Source: Chamaecrista fasciculata (Eukaryota > Streptophyta > Magnoliopsida > Fabales > Fabaceae). From it: DNA of 64,000 bases. Below the pieces are notes generated by a model. The model saw nothing but the letters and a program-made list of their open reading frames with translations, had not been told where the DNA came from and did no database searches. Location: NCBI GenBank assembly GCA_003254925.1, contig QANZ01031063.1, positions 115,861 to 179,860 on the forward strand, given 5' to 3'. The number at the start of each line of letters is the position of its first letter. The first letter of the stretch is position 1. The position numbers and the translations under genes are program-made. This document shows, one piece after another, positions 1-11,277 of the stretch.

Positions 1-1020
1 TGTAAAAGTTAGAATCAAAATAATTTATTATCTTCCCTTTTGTTGGCATTTTGATCCTCAAACTATGGGATCTGTTTCTTTTGGGTCCTAAAACTTTTTT
101 TTGGTTTTTTTCTCTCAAACTACAAGATTAGTTGCATTTTGGTCCGCAAACTATTGTTTGTTATTTTTTGGTCATTGAATTTAAAAAGTAGACCCGATCA
201 TTGATGATTGCGGTTTTTTATGGGCCCCGAGTTATAATTTACACATTTTAAGGGCCGATGTATTGGATCTATACAAAGTTATGGACCAAATTGTACGTTT
301 ACAATAATTTCCACATTATTTGCATTTTGGTCCCATCATCTCATTTGAAATGGACCTAAAACCGTCATCTAAAATTTATCATTAGCACAAATTTCAAGAT
401 CATTTCATTTCTATATCATTCCATTCAAACCACAACAAGACACTTATCGTTTCATTTCGTTATCTTCATTTCATTTCATTATTTCTTACTATTTCTACCC
501 CTATACAATTTAAAAATATTCATCAACCGATTTCAACTAACTACAATTATTACATACTCTTTTATATAATTTCACATCCTATTTAATATCATTTTCTCTC
601 AAATCATCCAAACACCATAAAATCATTTCATCTCATTTCTCTACTTTATCATCTCATCTCATTTCACCAAATAAAATGGGATCCCAAACAGATCCTAGAA
701 AGCTCATCCCCCACATGTGACGTTGGCATTAAATGATACTAATAATGATAGATCGACCCCAAACTTATATGACGATATAGTCATAACTCATAAACTAGTA
801 AAAGATAGAGTCTCTAATGACAGAAATAAGATCGATGTGTCCAATACCACTCATATTAACCACATGTGCTTCAATATAAGGAATAGAATTTCTTTTTATA
901 AATTTATCATTCATAATTTTATTATTTCTTTAACCAATTTTCCTCTTTTAATATTTTCATTGAAAAATAAATTTATAACTAAGATATTAGTCTTTGAAAG
1001 ATAAAAAATAATATATTTAT
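1..1020. other. AT-rich intergenic DNA, no gene
   Basis: This stretch contains short poly-T and 'tttggtcc(t/c)aaac' runs (about 50-190), the style of the terminal regions of MULE-type elements found elsewhere in the window, followed by AT-rich unique-looking sequence. The only open frame (717-1004) is Asn/Ile-rich with no recognisable domain and is judged non-coding. Confidence 0.5.
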
Positions 1021-1053
1021 CAGTCCTTTTCTTGCGCTAAATATTATACTATT

Positions 1054-1605
1054 TTCATTGACCAATCATGGTAAAGATCGAAAATATTAAACACACATTT
1101 TTACATTGTCTACTGTATCATGATTTAAAAAAGACATAATCTATACTTGATTATACTAATTTCATTGACCAATCATGGTAGAGATCAAAAATATTAAACA
1201 CACATTTTTGCATAACTAATTATAGAAAAAAGAGAATGTAAATCAAACTTTACATAAGTTTTTCCTATAATATATTATATATAAAAGTATTATATATTAT
1301 ATATATCATAATTCTATTTGCAGCAAACATTGTCTGCAGCATCATGATTTAAAAAGGGCTTAATTCATACTTGATTATACTATTTTTATTGACCAGTCAT
1401 GGTAAAGATCGAAAATTTTAAACACATATTTTTGTATAACCAATTATAGAAAAGAAAAAATGTAAATCAAACTTTACATAAAATTTTTCCTATAACATTA
1501 TATATAAAAGTAATATAATATATATATATATATCATAATTCTATTTGCAGCAAAGATTGTCTGCAGCATCATGATTTATAAAGGGCTTAATCCATACTTT
1601 TTTTT
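1054..1605. repeat. Tandem repeat cluster I (promoter-like unit)
   Basis: Three diverged copies start at about 1054, 1161 and 1385, each opening with 'attgaccaatcatggta' and running through 'aaacacacattttt', 'aatcaaactttacata' and a TATATA tract to 'tcatgatttaaaaaggg'. The same unit recurs at 3231-4270 and its last part forms the sequence just upstream of UGT1. The first copy is internally deleted. Confidence 0.8.
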
Positions 1606-1659
1606 TTTTTTTTTTTACTACAAGGCTTAATCCATACTTGATTATAATACTTTTGGAAT

Positions 1660-1866
1660 TATGATGCTCAACCTGGAATGCAGCTTCCACGTCTTTATAC
1701 AGATGAGCAATCTGCTATTTATGATCCTTTGAGAGATTCAACGCATCAACCTCCCACACTTGTAGACCTTGACTTTTATGAGGATTCTACTAGCAATATT
1801 GCTAGTGTGCAAGCCAACCTCACTATCATGTACAAGCAAGTGGTTAATGCTAGGCTCCCAAGGTAA
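1660..1866 (+). pseudogene. Unidentified coding-like fragment
   Basis: An open stretch reads through MQLPRLYTDEQSAIYDPL and ends at a TAA at 1864. Its codon and amino-acid composition looks like real protein (Pro, Asp, Tyr and Glu rich), unlike the surrounding AT-rich DNA. I do not recognise the family. It ends 12 bp before a MITE and lies between two copies of the tandem repeat cluster, so it is probably an exon scrap carried in by duplication or transposition. No function is assigned. Confidence 0.3.
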
Positions 1867-1878
1867 TTTATAAAATGG

Positions 1879-2103
1879 AGGTAAAAGTGCACTTTTGGTC
1901 CCATAATTCTTTTGCAGCATTTTTGGTCCCATATTTTTTGTCCAGGTTGTAGAATTGGCTCATATCTTTGCAAAAAGTTCCACATTATGAAACTAATTAA
2001 CGGTGGAACTTTTAGTAAAAATATAAGACTAAATTTATAACAAAAAAGATATGAGATTAATTTCGCACCTAATCAAAAGATCAGACCAAAAGTGCACTTT
2101 GAC
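1879..2103. mobile_element. Short MULE-type MITE
   Basis: The termini are inverted: 'ggtaaaagtgcacttttggt' on the left and 'accaaaagtgcactttgacc' on the right. Flanks are 'taaaatgga' (1870-1878) and 'taaaatgtt' (2104-2112), a 7/9 match fitting a decayed 9-bp target duplication of the Mutator superfamily. It is non-coding. Confidence 0.6.
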
Positions 2104-2144
2104 CTAAAATGTTGTTTAAAAGCTTCATAATATATATTACTTAT

Positions 2145-2340
2145 TTGGTCAAAGTGAAAATTTGGTCTCATATCTTTTGTTTAGTTCCCAATTTGGCACT
2201 ATCTTTTTTTGCACTTTTGGTCTCATATCTTTTCAAAAGGTCTCAATTTGGTCCCATATCATTTTTGGTCCTATATCTTTTGGTTAGGTTGCGTAATTGG
2301 TCTCATATATATATTTGCAAAATGATTAACCGTTAACATC
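2145..2340. repeat. Truncated 'ggtctcatatcttt' repeat
   Basis: Repeated 'ttggtctcatatcttttg' blocks resemble one arm of the inverted-repeat element at 54691-55098. The matching second arm is not visible, so this is probably a truncated copy. The (GAGT)n microsatellite at about 2352-2380 follows immediately. Confidence 0.45.
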
Positions 2341-2401
2341 CACCTTGTGGCCGAGTGAGTGAGTGAGTGAGTGAGTGAGCTTGATATTATATATATACAG
2401 G

Positions 2402-2935
2402 TTAAAGGGTCATATTGGTCTAAATGTATGCACCAATGTTTATTTGGGTTCATTATATTTCAAAATGCTCAAATTGGTCCTAAATATTTGCAAAATGTTT
2501 CATTTTGGTCCCAACTATTGAATATGGTTTATTTCAAGTTCAAGCTTGACGAGTTTAGAGCTATGTATTGTTCTCGAAGAGTACTTTCTTTATTTAGTTG
2601 GGACCGTCAGAAAATAAGGTCAAATCAGTCCTAAAAGTAGAGCTCTCGTTTCATGGTCAAACAAGCAAATTTGATCATATCTCTCTCGTTTCAAATTCGA
2701 ATGCGGTGAATTCAAAGTTACGAGTTTATCTTAACAAGTCCTTTGAACTTGCAAATGAGAGACAAGAGAAATATGACCAAATTCAATAGTTTGGGACGTA
2801 AATAAACATTTTACCAATATTTATGACCAAAATGAATCATTTTGCCAACATTTAGGACCAATTTAAACATTTTAAAACATAATAGACCAAAATGAATATT
2901 AGAGCATATATTTAGGACCAAAATAATCCGTTGAC
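2402..2935. mobile_element. Non-autonomous TIR element, 'ggtcaaagggtca' family
   Basis: The left end 'ggttaaagggtcatattggt' and the right end 'accaaaataatccgttgacc' are inverted relatives. The interior carries 'gagtttagagctatgtattg' and 'gaattcaaagttacgagttt' arms in opposite orientation. Copies or fragments recur at 6931-7575 and 38230-38990. No coding capacity is seen; the small open frames inside are by-products of the repeat. Confidence 0.6.
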
Positions 2936-3230
2936 CTATATATATATATATATTGGAACCTACCTTTATTTCCTCACTATATATATTTCAAGTGATTGTC
3001 CCCAATTATATTGAGATTTCAAATAAAAGCGAATGAGATCCTCTACAATTGTCCTCTCTGCAAGTCTCTGTAATTGACCAATTTTGGACCATTTGATTAA
3101 TCGGTGAGTTGGTAGCTTGCCACGTCATCTCAAAAAATGAAACATGAACCTCTTCTTCCATTCTTCATCACTTAGCGATCTCCCTCCACTTACCATCTTT
3201 GCCTTCTCCCCCACTGGCAAGCCCAACGCT

Positions 3231-4270
3231 TGTGGTAGAGATCAAGAATATTAATAAACACACATTTTTCCATAATCAATTATAGGAAAGAGAGAATGGA
3301 AATCAAACTTTACATAAACTTTTTCCTATAATATATTATATATATCATAATTCTATTTGCAACCAACATTGTCTGTTGTATCATGATTTAAAACAGGTTG
3401 AATTCATATTTGATTATACTATTTTTCATTGACCAATCATGGTAAAAGATCGGGAATATTAAACACACATTTTTGTATAACCAATTATAGAAAAGAGAAA
3501 ATGTAAATCAAAGTTTACATAAGTTTTTTCCTATAATATATTATGTATAAAAAGTATTATATATATTATATATATCATAATTCTATTATGGTAGAGATCA
3601 AGAATATTAATAAACACACATTTTTCCATAACCAATTATAGAAAAGAGAGAATGGAAATCAAACTTTACATAAACTTTTTCCTATAATATATTATATATA
3701 TCATAATTCTATTTGCAACCAACATTGTCTGTTGTATCATGATTTAAAACAGGTTGAATTCATATTTGATTATACTATTTTTCATTGACCAATCATGGTA
3801 AAAGATCGGGAATATTAAACACACATTTTTGTATAACCAATTATAGAAAAGAGAAAATGTAAATCAAAGTTTACATAAGTTTTTTCCTATAATATATTAT
3901 GTATAAAAAGTATTATATATATTATATATATCATAATTCTATTATGGTAGAGATCAAGAATATTAATAAACACACATTTTTCCATAACCAATTATAGAAA
4001 AGAGAGAATGGAAATCAAACTTTACATAAATTTTTTCCTATAATATATTATATATATCATAATTCTATTTGCAACCAACATTGTNTAAAGTTCAAAAATA
4101 TTAAACACGCAATTTTGTATAACCCTTTTTAAGAATGGTTCTATTGTATAATCAAACTTTACATAAATTTTTTCCTATAATATATTGTATATAAAAAGTA
4201 TTAATTATGTTATATATATCATCATTCTATTTGCAGCAAACATTATCAACATCATGATTTAAAAAGGGCT
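3231..4270. repeat. Tandem repeat cluster II abutting UGT1
   Basis: The motif 'tggtagagatcaagaatatt' recurs at about 3232, 3589 and 3945, giving a 356-357 bp higher-order period made of two related units of about 178 bp. The last, partial unit (to 4270) merges with the UGT1 upstream region and supplies its TATATAAAA tract near 4190. One undetermined base (n at 4085) sits in the array, consistent with an assembly difficulty. Confidence 0.85.
4186..4202 (+). promoter_or_regulatory. Candidate TATA region of UGT1
   Basis: The sequence 'gtatataaaaagtatt' lies about 160 bp upstream of the UGT1 ATG at 4356. It is part of the tandem repeat unit, so equivalent TATA-like tracts occur in every upstream copy. 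Only sequence similarity supports its use as a core promoter. Confidence 0.35.
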
Positions 4271-4355
4271 TATTCCATACTTGATAAACTCAAATCCTTT
4301 AATTTTAACCCCTTCTTTGAAAATCCCAAACTTTTCACACTTGGAAATCAAAACA

Positions 4356-5792
4356 ATGGCCACTCAAAATCACAGACTCCACATCTTCTTCTTCCCCTTC
4401 CCTGCTAGTGGCCATATCATACCCCTAATTGATATGGCCAAGCTTTTTTCCTCAAGAGGAGTCAAAACCACCATAGTAACAACCCCAAAAACCCTTCCTC
4501 TTATTTCCAAATCAATACAAACTTCACTATCTCTTGGCCACTTCATTAACACCATAGCCATCCCATTTCCTTCTCTACCCCAAGGCTATGAAATTGTCGA
4601 TGAACTCTCTTCCCCTTCTTTGGTTCCTGTCTTCTTCAAGGCAACCTATAAGCTTCAAGAGCCATTTGAACAAATCCTACTCCAACACCAACCAGATTGC
4701 CTCATTGGTGATCATTTCTTTCCATGGGCCACTGATTCTGCAGCCAAATTTGGGATTCCCATGCTTATGTTTCATACGTTTGGTTCTTTCCCTCTTTGTG
4801 CCAATAGATGTATGAGAGTCTATCAACCTTATAACAATGTCTCGTCTGATTCAGATCCCTTTGTGATTCCTAATCTACCCGGAAATGAGATCACGATGAC
4901 AAGAATGGTTTTGGCTCCTTATCTCAAGGACAATCTCGACAGTGAACTTTATAGATTAACGAAGGCATCCCTAGAATCTGAGGGGAGATGTTTTGGGGTG
5001 GTTGAGAATAGCTTCCATGAACTTGATGGAATGTATGCAGATCATTACAAGAAAGCATTTGGAAGAAAAGTATGGCTTATAGGCCCTGTTTCCTTGTGCA
5101 ACAAAAACATGAATGAGAAAGCAAACAGAGGAAAACAAGCCTCCATTGATGAACAAGAGTGTTTGAATTGGCTTAACTCTAAGAAAACCAATTCAGTTGT
5201 TTATGTCTGCTTTGGAAGCCTCTCCAACTTCCCCAAATCTCAGCTCAAAGAGATAGCAATCGGTTTGGAAGAATCAGGCCAAGATTTCATCTGGGTAGTG
5301 AGGAAAAGCAAAAAAGAAGAAGATAAAGATGAAGAATGGCTTCCAGAAGGATTTGAGAAGAGAATAGAAGGGAAGGGAATGATAATAAGAGGGTGGGCAC
5401 CTCAAGTTTTGATTCTTGAACACGAAGCTATTGGTGGGTTTGTGACACATTGTGGGTGGAATTCAACGTTGGAAGCAGTGAGTGCTGGAGTGCCTATGGT
5501 GACATGGCCTATTGATGCTGAACAATTTTACAATGAGAAATTTATAACAGAAGTACTCAAAATTGGAGTACCAGTGGGTGTGAAGAAATATGAAATTATG
5601 GTGGGAGATAATATAGAAAAGGAAGCGATTGTGAAGGCTGTGAAGGAGGTAATGGAAGGAGAAGAAGCAGAGGAAAGGAGAAACAGAGCATGGAAACTTG
5701 GGAAGATGGCAAGAGAGGCTGTGGAAGAAGGAGGATCATCTTACCGTGATTTGGATTCTCTAATTGAAGAGCTCGTGAAGTTTAAGAATTAA
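4356..5792 (+). CDS. UGT1: UDP-glycosyltransferase, UGT73-like
   Basis: An intron-free family-1 glycosyltransferase of 478 residues, expected to transfer glucose from UDP-glucose to a small lipophilic acceptor in the cytosol. The N-terminal strand HIFFFPFPASGH places the catalytic His at residue 20; its partner Asp is residue 119 (LIGDHFF). The PSPG donor box spans residues 347-390, with WAPQ, HCGWNS and a final Glu-Gln typical of glucosyl donors. I chose the ATG at 4356 because the paralogues align from there (MATQN-HRLHI); an upstream in-frame ATG at 4281 would add 25 unconserved residues. Oddities: four residues (an EAGL-like stretch) are missing near residue 74, and the usual [10 protein letters not shown] is MLMFHTFGSF. 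A hAT-like element sits at the stop codon. The subfamily call is confident, the substrate unknown. Confidence 0.95.
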   Translation: MATQNHRLHIFFFPFPASGHIIPLIDMAKLFSSRGVKTTIVTTPKTLPLISKSIQTSLSLGHFINTIAIPFPSLPQGYEIVDELSSPSLVPVFFKATYKLQEPFEQILLQHQPDCLIGDHFFPWATDSAAKFGIPMLMFHTFGSFPLCANRCMRVYQPYNNVSSDSDPFVIPNLPGNEITMTRMVLAPYLKDNLDSELYRLTKASLESEGRCFGVVENSFHELDGMYADHYKKAFGRKVWLIGPVSLCNKNMNEKANRGKQASIDEQECLNWLNSKKTNSVVYVCFGSLSNFPKSQLKEIAIGLEESGQDFIWVVRKSKKEEDKDEEWLPEGFEKRIEGKGMIIRGWAPQVLILEHEAIGGFVTHCGWNSTLEAVSAGVPMVTWPIDAEQFYNEKFITEVLKIGVPVGVKKYEIMVGDNIEKEAIVKAVKEVMEGEEAEERRNRAWKLGKMAREAVEEGGSSYRDLDSLIEELVKFKN

Positions 5793-5794
5793 AT

Positions 5795-6296
5795 TAGGGA
5801 TGCCAACGGGCAGGATGAGGTTTAAGAATTAAATTAGGGATGGCAACGGCGGGTAGGGTAGTAAGTCATTTTATCATTATGTATTTGTTTATTATATTCA
5901 ATACTTAAACTATATTTGATATTTGACGGATACTTGAAATTAAATATTTGAAATACTTAAAAAATAATAGATATGAGATGAGATATCCTAATTCAATAAT
6001 TAGATATATATGGTATATGCATTATTTGTTAACTAAAATAAATTAAATAAAATAATAATAAATATAAAATATTTATATTACAAAGTATTGAATATCGTAT
6101 ATCTTAACTATATATCTGTTCATATCGATCATTTATGAAGTAGCTAAAATAATATTGGTATCCACTTAATATTCAATAATTTTTAATTTTTCAAAATTTG
6201 TATCCTATTGGATAGTTGATATCCGTCACATATCAAATATTTTTAATTAGTGGATTTGAACGGCATGGTAAGTACTCACCAAAATTTCCACCCCTA
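5795..6296. mobile_element. hAT-like MITE inserted at the UGT1 stop codon
   Basis: The left end begins 'tagggatgccaacggg' and the right end 'tttccacccccta'-like ('ccacccta' type, inverted 'tagggGTGG'). The 8-bp target duplication 'aattaaat' lies at 5787-5794 and 6297-6304. The left copy contains the TAA stop of UGT1 (5790-5792). The first 40 bp plus target site are duplicated in tandem (5781-5820 and 5821-5860), so the element may equally be counted from 5835. The interior is AT-rich and non-coding. Confidence 0.8.
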
Positions 6297-6598
6297 AATT
6301 AAATAAAAGAGTGTGCTTTCTATAGTTGAATATGTATCCATCATATTGTTCGTTGAAATGATGAAGAAATAATAGCCTGAGTTTGTTCACTATCCAAATG
6401 TTTATGTGAAATTCGCAAAAGAATTACTCGCAAGCGAAACCAATTTCGTTAGTAGAGAATTTTTAATTTTGTGATGAAAAATCATCACAAGTTGAGAAGA
6501 ATAATATGATCAAGTTAGTGACGAATTTCGTAGTACGTGCAAAGCAAAACGGCACATTTGTTATGGACAAAACCTATCACATATTGTGGAGATTGAAT
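6297..6598. other. Displaced UGT1 3' flank
   Basis: After the insertion, 'aattaaataaaagagtgtgc' resumes. It aligns with the sequence directly after the UGT5 stop at 40963 ('aattaatcaagagactgtac' and onward), so it is the original 3' untranslated and flanking DNA of UGT1. No other gene is seen. Confidence 0.65.
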
Positions 6599-6782
6599 GG
6601 GAAATGAATTCTCTAGAGTTCCTTTCTCTATATTTTTTTGTAAAATATGAAAGATAAAGGAAGAGAAAAGAAGAGAGAGAAAGAGAAAATATGATTTTTA
6701 TATATTTTTATTTCATGGAATCCATATTTTTACTCTAACTCCACAAAAATGCATGGAAAGGAACTCTAGAGGATCCAATCCC
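6599..6782. mobile_element. Short MITE
   Basis: Inverted ends: 'gggaaatgaattctctagag' on the left and 'ctctagaggatccaatccc' on the right. Flanks 'gattgaat' and 'aattgaat' are a 7/8 match. The ends resemble those of the element at 7167-7364, suggesting one family. Confidence 0.6.
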
Positions 6783-6930
6783 AATTGAATGACGTAATTA
6801 GTAGCTAGCAAAATGTGTGTTTTATCTAAAGAGTAAATTAGCAACTCAGTCCATAAAAGATTATTGAATTTTTAATTCAGTCATTGAAAAATTGAAAAAC
6901 AAGAATAAGAGTATAAGAGGTAAGTATATA

Positions 6931-7575
6931 TTTTAGGTCAAAGGGTCATTTTGGTCCCAAATGTATGTCCTAATGTTCATTTTGGTCCATTATGTTTCAA
7001 AATGTTCAAATTGGTCCTAAATGTTGGCAAATTGTTTCAGTTTGGTCCTATATGTTGGTAAAATGTTTCAGTTTGGTCCCAAATTATTGAATTTGGTTAT
7101 ATTTCTCTCATTTCTCATTTCAAGTTCAAAGGACTTGTTAAGATGAACCCGTAGCTCTGAATTCATGGAAATGGATTCTCTGCATTTTGATTTGGTGCAT
7201 TTTTGTGCATTTTAGGGAGATAAAGGAAGAGGTAGAGAGAGAAAATGTGGGTCCCACATATTTATTATTTTGTGGGACCCACACTTTCTCTCTCTACTTC
7301 TTTCTTTATCTCTCTAAACTGCACAGAAAATGCAGAGGATGAGAATGCAGAGGATCCACTTCCCTGAATTCATCGCATTCCAATTTGAAACAAAAGAGAT
7401 ATGATCAACTTTGTTTATTTGACCATGAAACGAGCAATCTACTTTTAGGACCAATTTGACCTCATTTGTTGAAAGCCCCAACTAGATAGAGAAAGTACTC
7501 TTTGAGAACAATACGTAGCTCTAAACTCGTCACGTTTAAACTTGAAACGAGCCATATTCAATAGTTTGGATTAGT
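6931..7575. mobile_element. TIR-element copy with nested MITE
   Basis: This is a second copy of the 2402-2935 family: 'ggtcaaagggtcattttggt' at the left, and inverted arms around 7130-7160 and 7440-7570. It is interrupted by the element at 7167-7364. The right terminus is not clear. Confidence 0.5.
7167..7364. mobile_element. Nested 198-bp MITE with 9-bp target duplication
   Basis: The ends 'ggaaatggattctctgcatt' and 'aatgcagaggatccacttcc(c)' are inverted. An exact 9-bp duplication 'tgaattcat' flanks it (7158-7166 and 7365-7373), the length typical of Mutator elements. It interrupts the older element at 6931-7575. Confidence 0.8.
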
Positions 7576-9691
7576 GGTTGATATGTTGTTTGGGTAATAG
7601 TTGGAAAAAGTTGATTTTTAGGTTTGATATTATTTAAATAAGCATGTAATGGTTGTGGTTTGTAGTCTGTAGATAGAAGTGTAAGGAAATTGATAAATTG
7701 TATAGGAGTAGAAATGAAAGAGAAAGTTAAAAAAATCTATTTAGGAATTGTAAATAATCAAAGTTGTTTGGATGAAATTATTGAAAAGTTGATAATTTGA
7801 TTATACGATTTTTGCATTGAGATTTGGAATAATTTAATTTTAATAAAAGCACCAAAATAGGTGATTATTGATCATTATTCCATTTGATTATTTTTACAAG
7901 TTAAGATTATAATTACCTAATATCGCCTAAATAAATAAATAATAATCGGCGCTTAATTTTTGATTCTTCATTTTGTTTTAACTCAATGAATCAGTCACTA
8001 AAAAGTACGAGTCGGTTGGTTATAAAATCTTGAAATAGTTAACAATTTGGTCCCTGAGTTAAAATAACGGTAATTGTCCATCTCATATATATTACAATTT
8101 TGTTTTATCCAATTTTGCCAAAAATAAATTTTTTACACAAAAATTATAATTTTGGTATCTAATAATTTTTATCAGTCTACTGATTTGTCACTAGAACTTT
8201 GGGATCTCCAATTGGTCCACTAAAGTAGCATTCCAGTCCACCAAGAACCAATCTTCTCTAGTCCAGAAATTTGGTGGACCGATATGAAAAATTAGGCCAC
8301 TGATTTGCCCTTGGAATTTTGACATAAACAATACAATGAACCGTTTTCTAATAATCGGTCCACCATTCATATGGAAATTCTGAATGTGCATCATTTTGGC
8401 CCTTATAATCTTATGATCCTCGACCTGATCTATCCTTTGCCCCTTCTGATCCTTAACAAGATTCCGATCTTGATTACCTTGATCATCAACCATTATTTGA
8501 AATCATTTTTTTAATATGTTGATTGAATTTGTTTTTTAAACTTATATAGTTAATTTTTTTATAAGAGTGATATAAAATTTTTGTAATAAAAAAAATAATA
8601 TTAATTAGTATGTAAATAAAAAATAAATTGTAATTATTATTTTATTAAATATTAAAGATAATTAAAAATAAAATATTAATTATAATAATTTAAAAAAGAA
8701 AATGTTAAAAAGAATTAAAGTGAAAAGTGATGTGACAGAGAGAAATTGTCGTAGGTGTAATAAATGAAGATTGTGTAAAATGACTAAAATACCCTTTTAT
8801 TAGGTTAAATATATATTAAAGTATATGTAATTCTAGGTATATATATAGGGGTATAATTATAATTGAGTGTTGATGATTATGGATTATTGAATATTATAAT
8901 TTAATTGGAGAAGATTATTTAAACAAACACGATCTTGTGATTATAATCTGGTTTAATTAAAATTAAATCAAATCCAAACTCAGCTTTGTTAGATGCACTT
9001 TTGTTAGATTATATATATTTTTTTTTAGGTATTGCTGGTTAGATTTTTATTAGATAATCTTCAATATTAGGTAATATTTGTAAATTTTTTTAGATGATTT
9101 AGTAGGACAATGTGAGTTGATTTATTAGTTAAAACATTAGATAGTTTTTAAAATAATATTTGTTAGAGATAAACTTGTTAGATAATTTTTGGCAAAAACA
9201 TTGTTGACACCAAGGTTGTCAAAAACGTTTTTAAAATAAATTAAAAAACGGGGTCTAAAATCTTAATGTAAACTTGTATCGTGTAATCGTAAAAGTTTAC
9301 ATGTGTAAAAAAATTAATACCTATAAAAATAAATAAGTAACATAATTAAAAACTTGACAAGTTAATGTTGGAACCAAAATGAAAAAAATCTTATTATTCA
9401 AAGACAAAGTATAACTCTCCTCTTATTATTATTAAATCAGTTAAATATAAGAGTATATTGAAGTGAAAAATAGAGCAGTAAAGCAATATAATCAATAATC
9501 ATTTATCATTATGTTGACTAATATAAACTTGGTATAACTAAATAGATTAATGAGGAAGAAATTTCACTTCAAAAGAAGGAAAGAAGGCGTAGATAACTAG
9601 ATATATGACAAGAAAGTTAAATTTATTATCCTTTACCCAATAATGCAATTAAAGAGGGTAGAAAAGTCAAGGACAAAAAGAAAAAAAAGAT
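7576..9691. other. AT-rich intergenic DNA
   Basis: No gene could be supported. One open frame on the minus strand (8191-8493) has no recognisable motif and lies in sequence with the 'ttggtcc' style of transposon arms. The rest is strongly AT-rich, with long A/T runs and no clear termini. Confidence 0.5.
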
Positions 9692-10548
9692 AAAACTAGA
9701 ACTCGGTTTCTGAATTTTGCATTCGCTTGGCAGATAGGTCCTTGAATTTTGGAAATTATACAATCCGGTCCCTGGATTTCACAAATGTTATACTAATAGG
9801 TTCCTCCGTCAAAGTGGGGTTACAAAAAAGCTGAGCAGACGGTAAGGAACGCTGACATGGCCCGTTATGTGCTAACGTGGCCATTAACTGCCACGTCATC
9901 ACCCGTTATAACCCAAAAAAAAGTGTCAGTGTGTAATTTTCCACCACATAGGCTTTTCCATTTAAAAAAAAAAAGCTAAGTTGAGCAAATAGGTCCCTGA
10001 CCCATTCTTATCCCATTATTCTCAATTCCCCCCCTCTTTTTCATCATCTTCATTCATTTTAGTCCTAAATCTTCAAAATAAAATTGTAAAGTGTCCCAAA
10101 ACTCTTCCAAATATTCCAATTTAGTCCTTAATCCAAGAATCTTTCAAGGACTAAATTGATACACAAGGACTAAATTGAAATAAAAAAATATTAAAAACCC
10201 TAAAACCTAAAATAAAGAACCGCTAAAACCCTAGCTATCTTTGAACCTAAATTTTTCAAGGACTGAATAGTATAGAAAGGCAAACATATTTAGATAATTT
10301 GAGGACATGTTTGTACAATTATGCAGAACAGTGAAGATGATGAACAAATTGAAAAAGATGAACAGTGAAGATGAGGGTCTCAAGAAATCTCGTCGATTTG
10401 CAATTGATAATAACAAATTCGTTGAGGGTCTCAAGCAATTTCATCTCTTCGATCTCTTCGTTTTACAATTTCATCAACGAATTTGTTGAGATTTAAGAAA
10501 TGAGATTTAAGCAAGTGATGATTTCTGTTTGGGTGAAGTATTGTACGT

Positions 10549-10641
10549 ATGGGTTGTGTCAATTCAAAGCAGACGGTGTCGGTGACGCCGGCGATGGACC
10601 ACTCCGGCGTGTTTCACGGCAATGCGGGGTTGGGTCATTGA
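10549..10641 (+). pseudogene. Captured kinase N-terminal fragment
   Basis: An ATG opens a 30-codon frame, MGCVNSKQTVSVTPAMDHSG and ten further residues, ending at TGA 10639-10641. The MGCVxSKQ start with a Gly-2 myristoylation signature and the following 'SVTPA-DHSG' match, as I recall, the N-terminus of plant CDK-like Ser/Thr kinases with acylated N-termini. Its GC-rich base use differs sharply from its surroundings. It lies at the centre of MULE A, where captured host DNA is expected. The kinase domain itself is absent. Confidence 0.5.
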
Positions 10642-11277
10642 ATGAAGGAGATGAAGAATGAAGGAGTTTGTGGGATTTGGATAATAATAGCAAGAAGAAG
10701 ACGAAGAAGAAGAGTGAGATGAAATTGCATATCGAAAAGATCGCTTGAGATCCTTATCTTTACTGTTCATCTTCAATTTGTTTATCATCTTCACTGTTCT
10801 GCATAATTGTACAAACAGGTTCGCGGATTATCTAAATACATTTGCCTTTCTGTACTATTTAGTCCTTGAAAAATTTAGGGTCGGAGATGGCTAGGGTTTT
10901 AGGGTTTCTTTCTTTTCGGGTTTAGGGTTTAGGGTTTAAGGTTTTAGGATTTAGGGTTTTAGGGTTTAGGGTTTATGGTTTAGGGGTAAGGAGTTGGGTT
11001 AGGGTTTAAGGTTTTAGGGCTTAGAGTTTAGGGTTTTAGGGTTTTTAATATTTTTTATGTCAATTTAGTCCTTGTGTATCAATTTAGTCCTTGAAAGATT
11101 CTTGGATTAAGGACTAAATTGGAATGTTTGGAAGAGTTTTGGGAGACTTTACAATTTTATTTTGAGGATTTGTGACTAAAATTAATGAAAATAAATGAAA
11201 AAGAAGGGGAAGTTGAGAATAATGAGATAAGAATAGGTCAAGAACCTATTTGGTCAACTCAGCTTTTTTATTTTTTA

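Noticed and set aside
3231-4270. Regularly spaced repeats resembling a CRISPR array
   Set aside because: The units are long (about 178/357 bp), contiguous and contain no unique spacers; the genome is a plant's.
8191-8493. 100-codon minus-strand frame
   Set aside because: No family signature, biased composition, and 'ttggtcca' repeat context; it is not supported as a gene.
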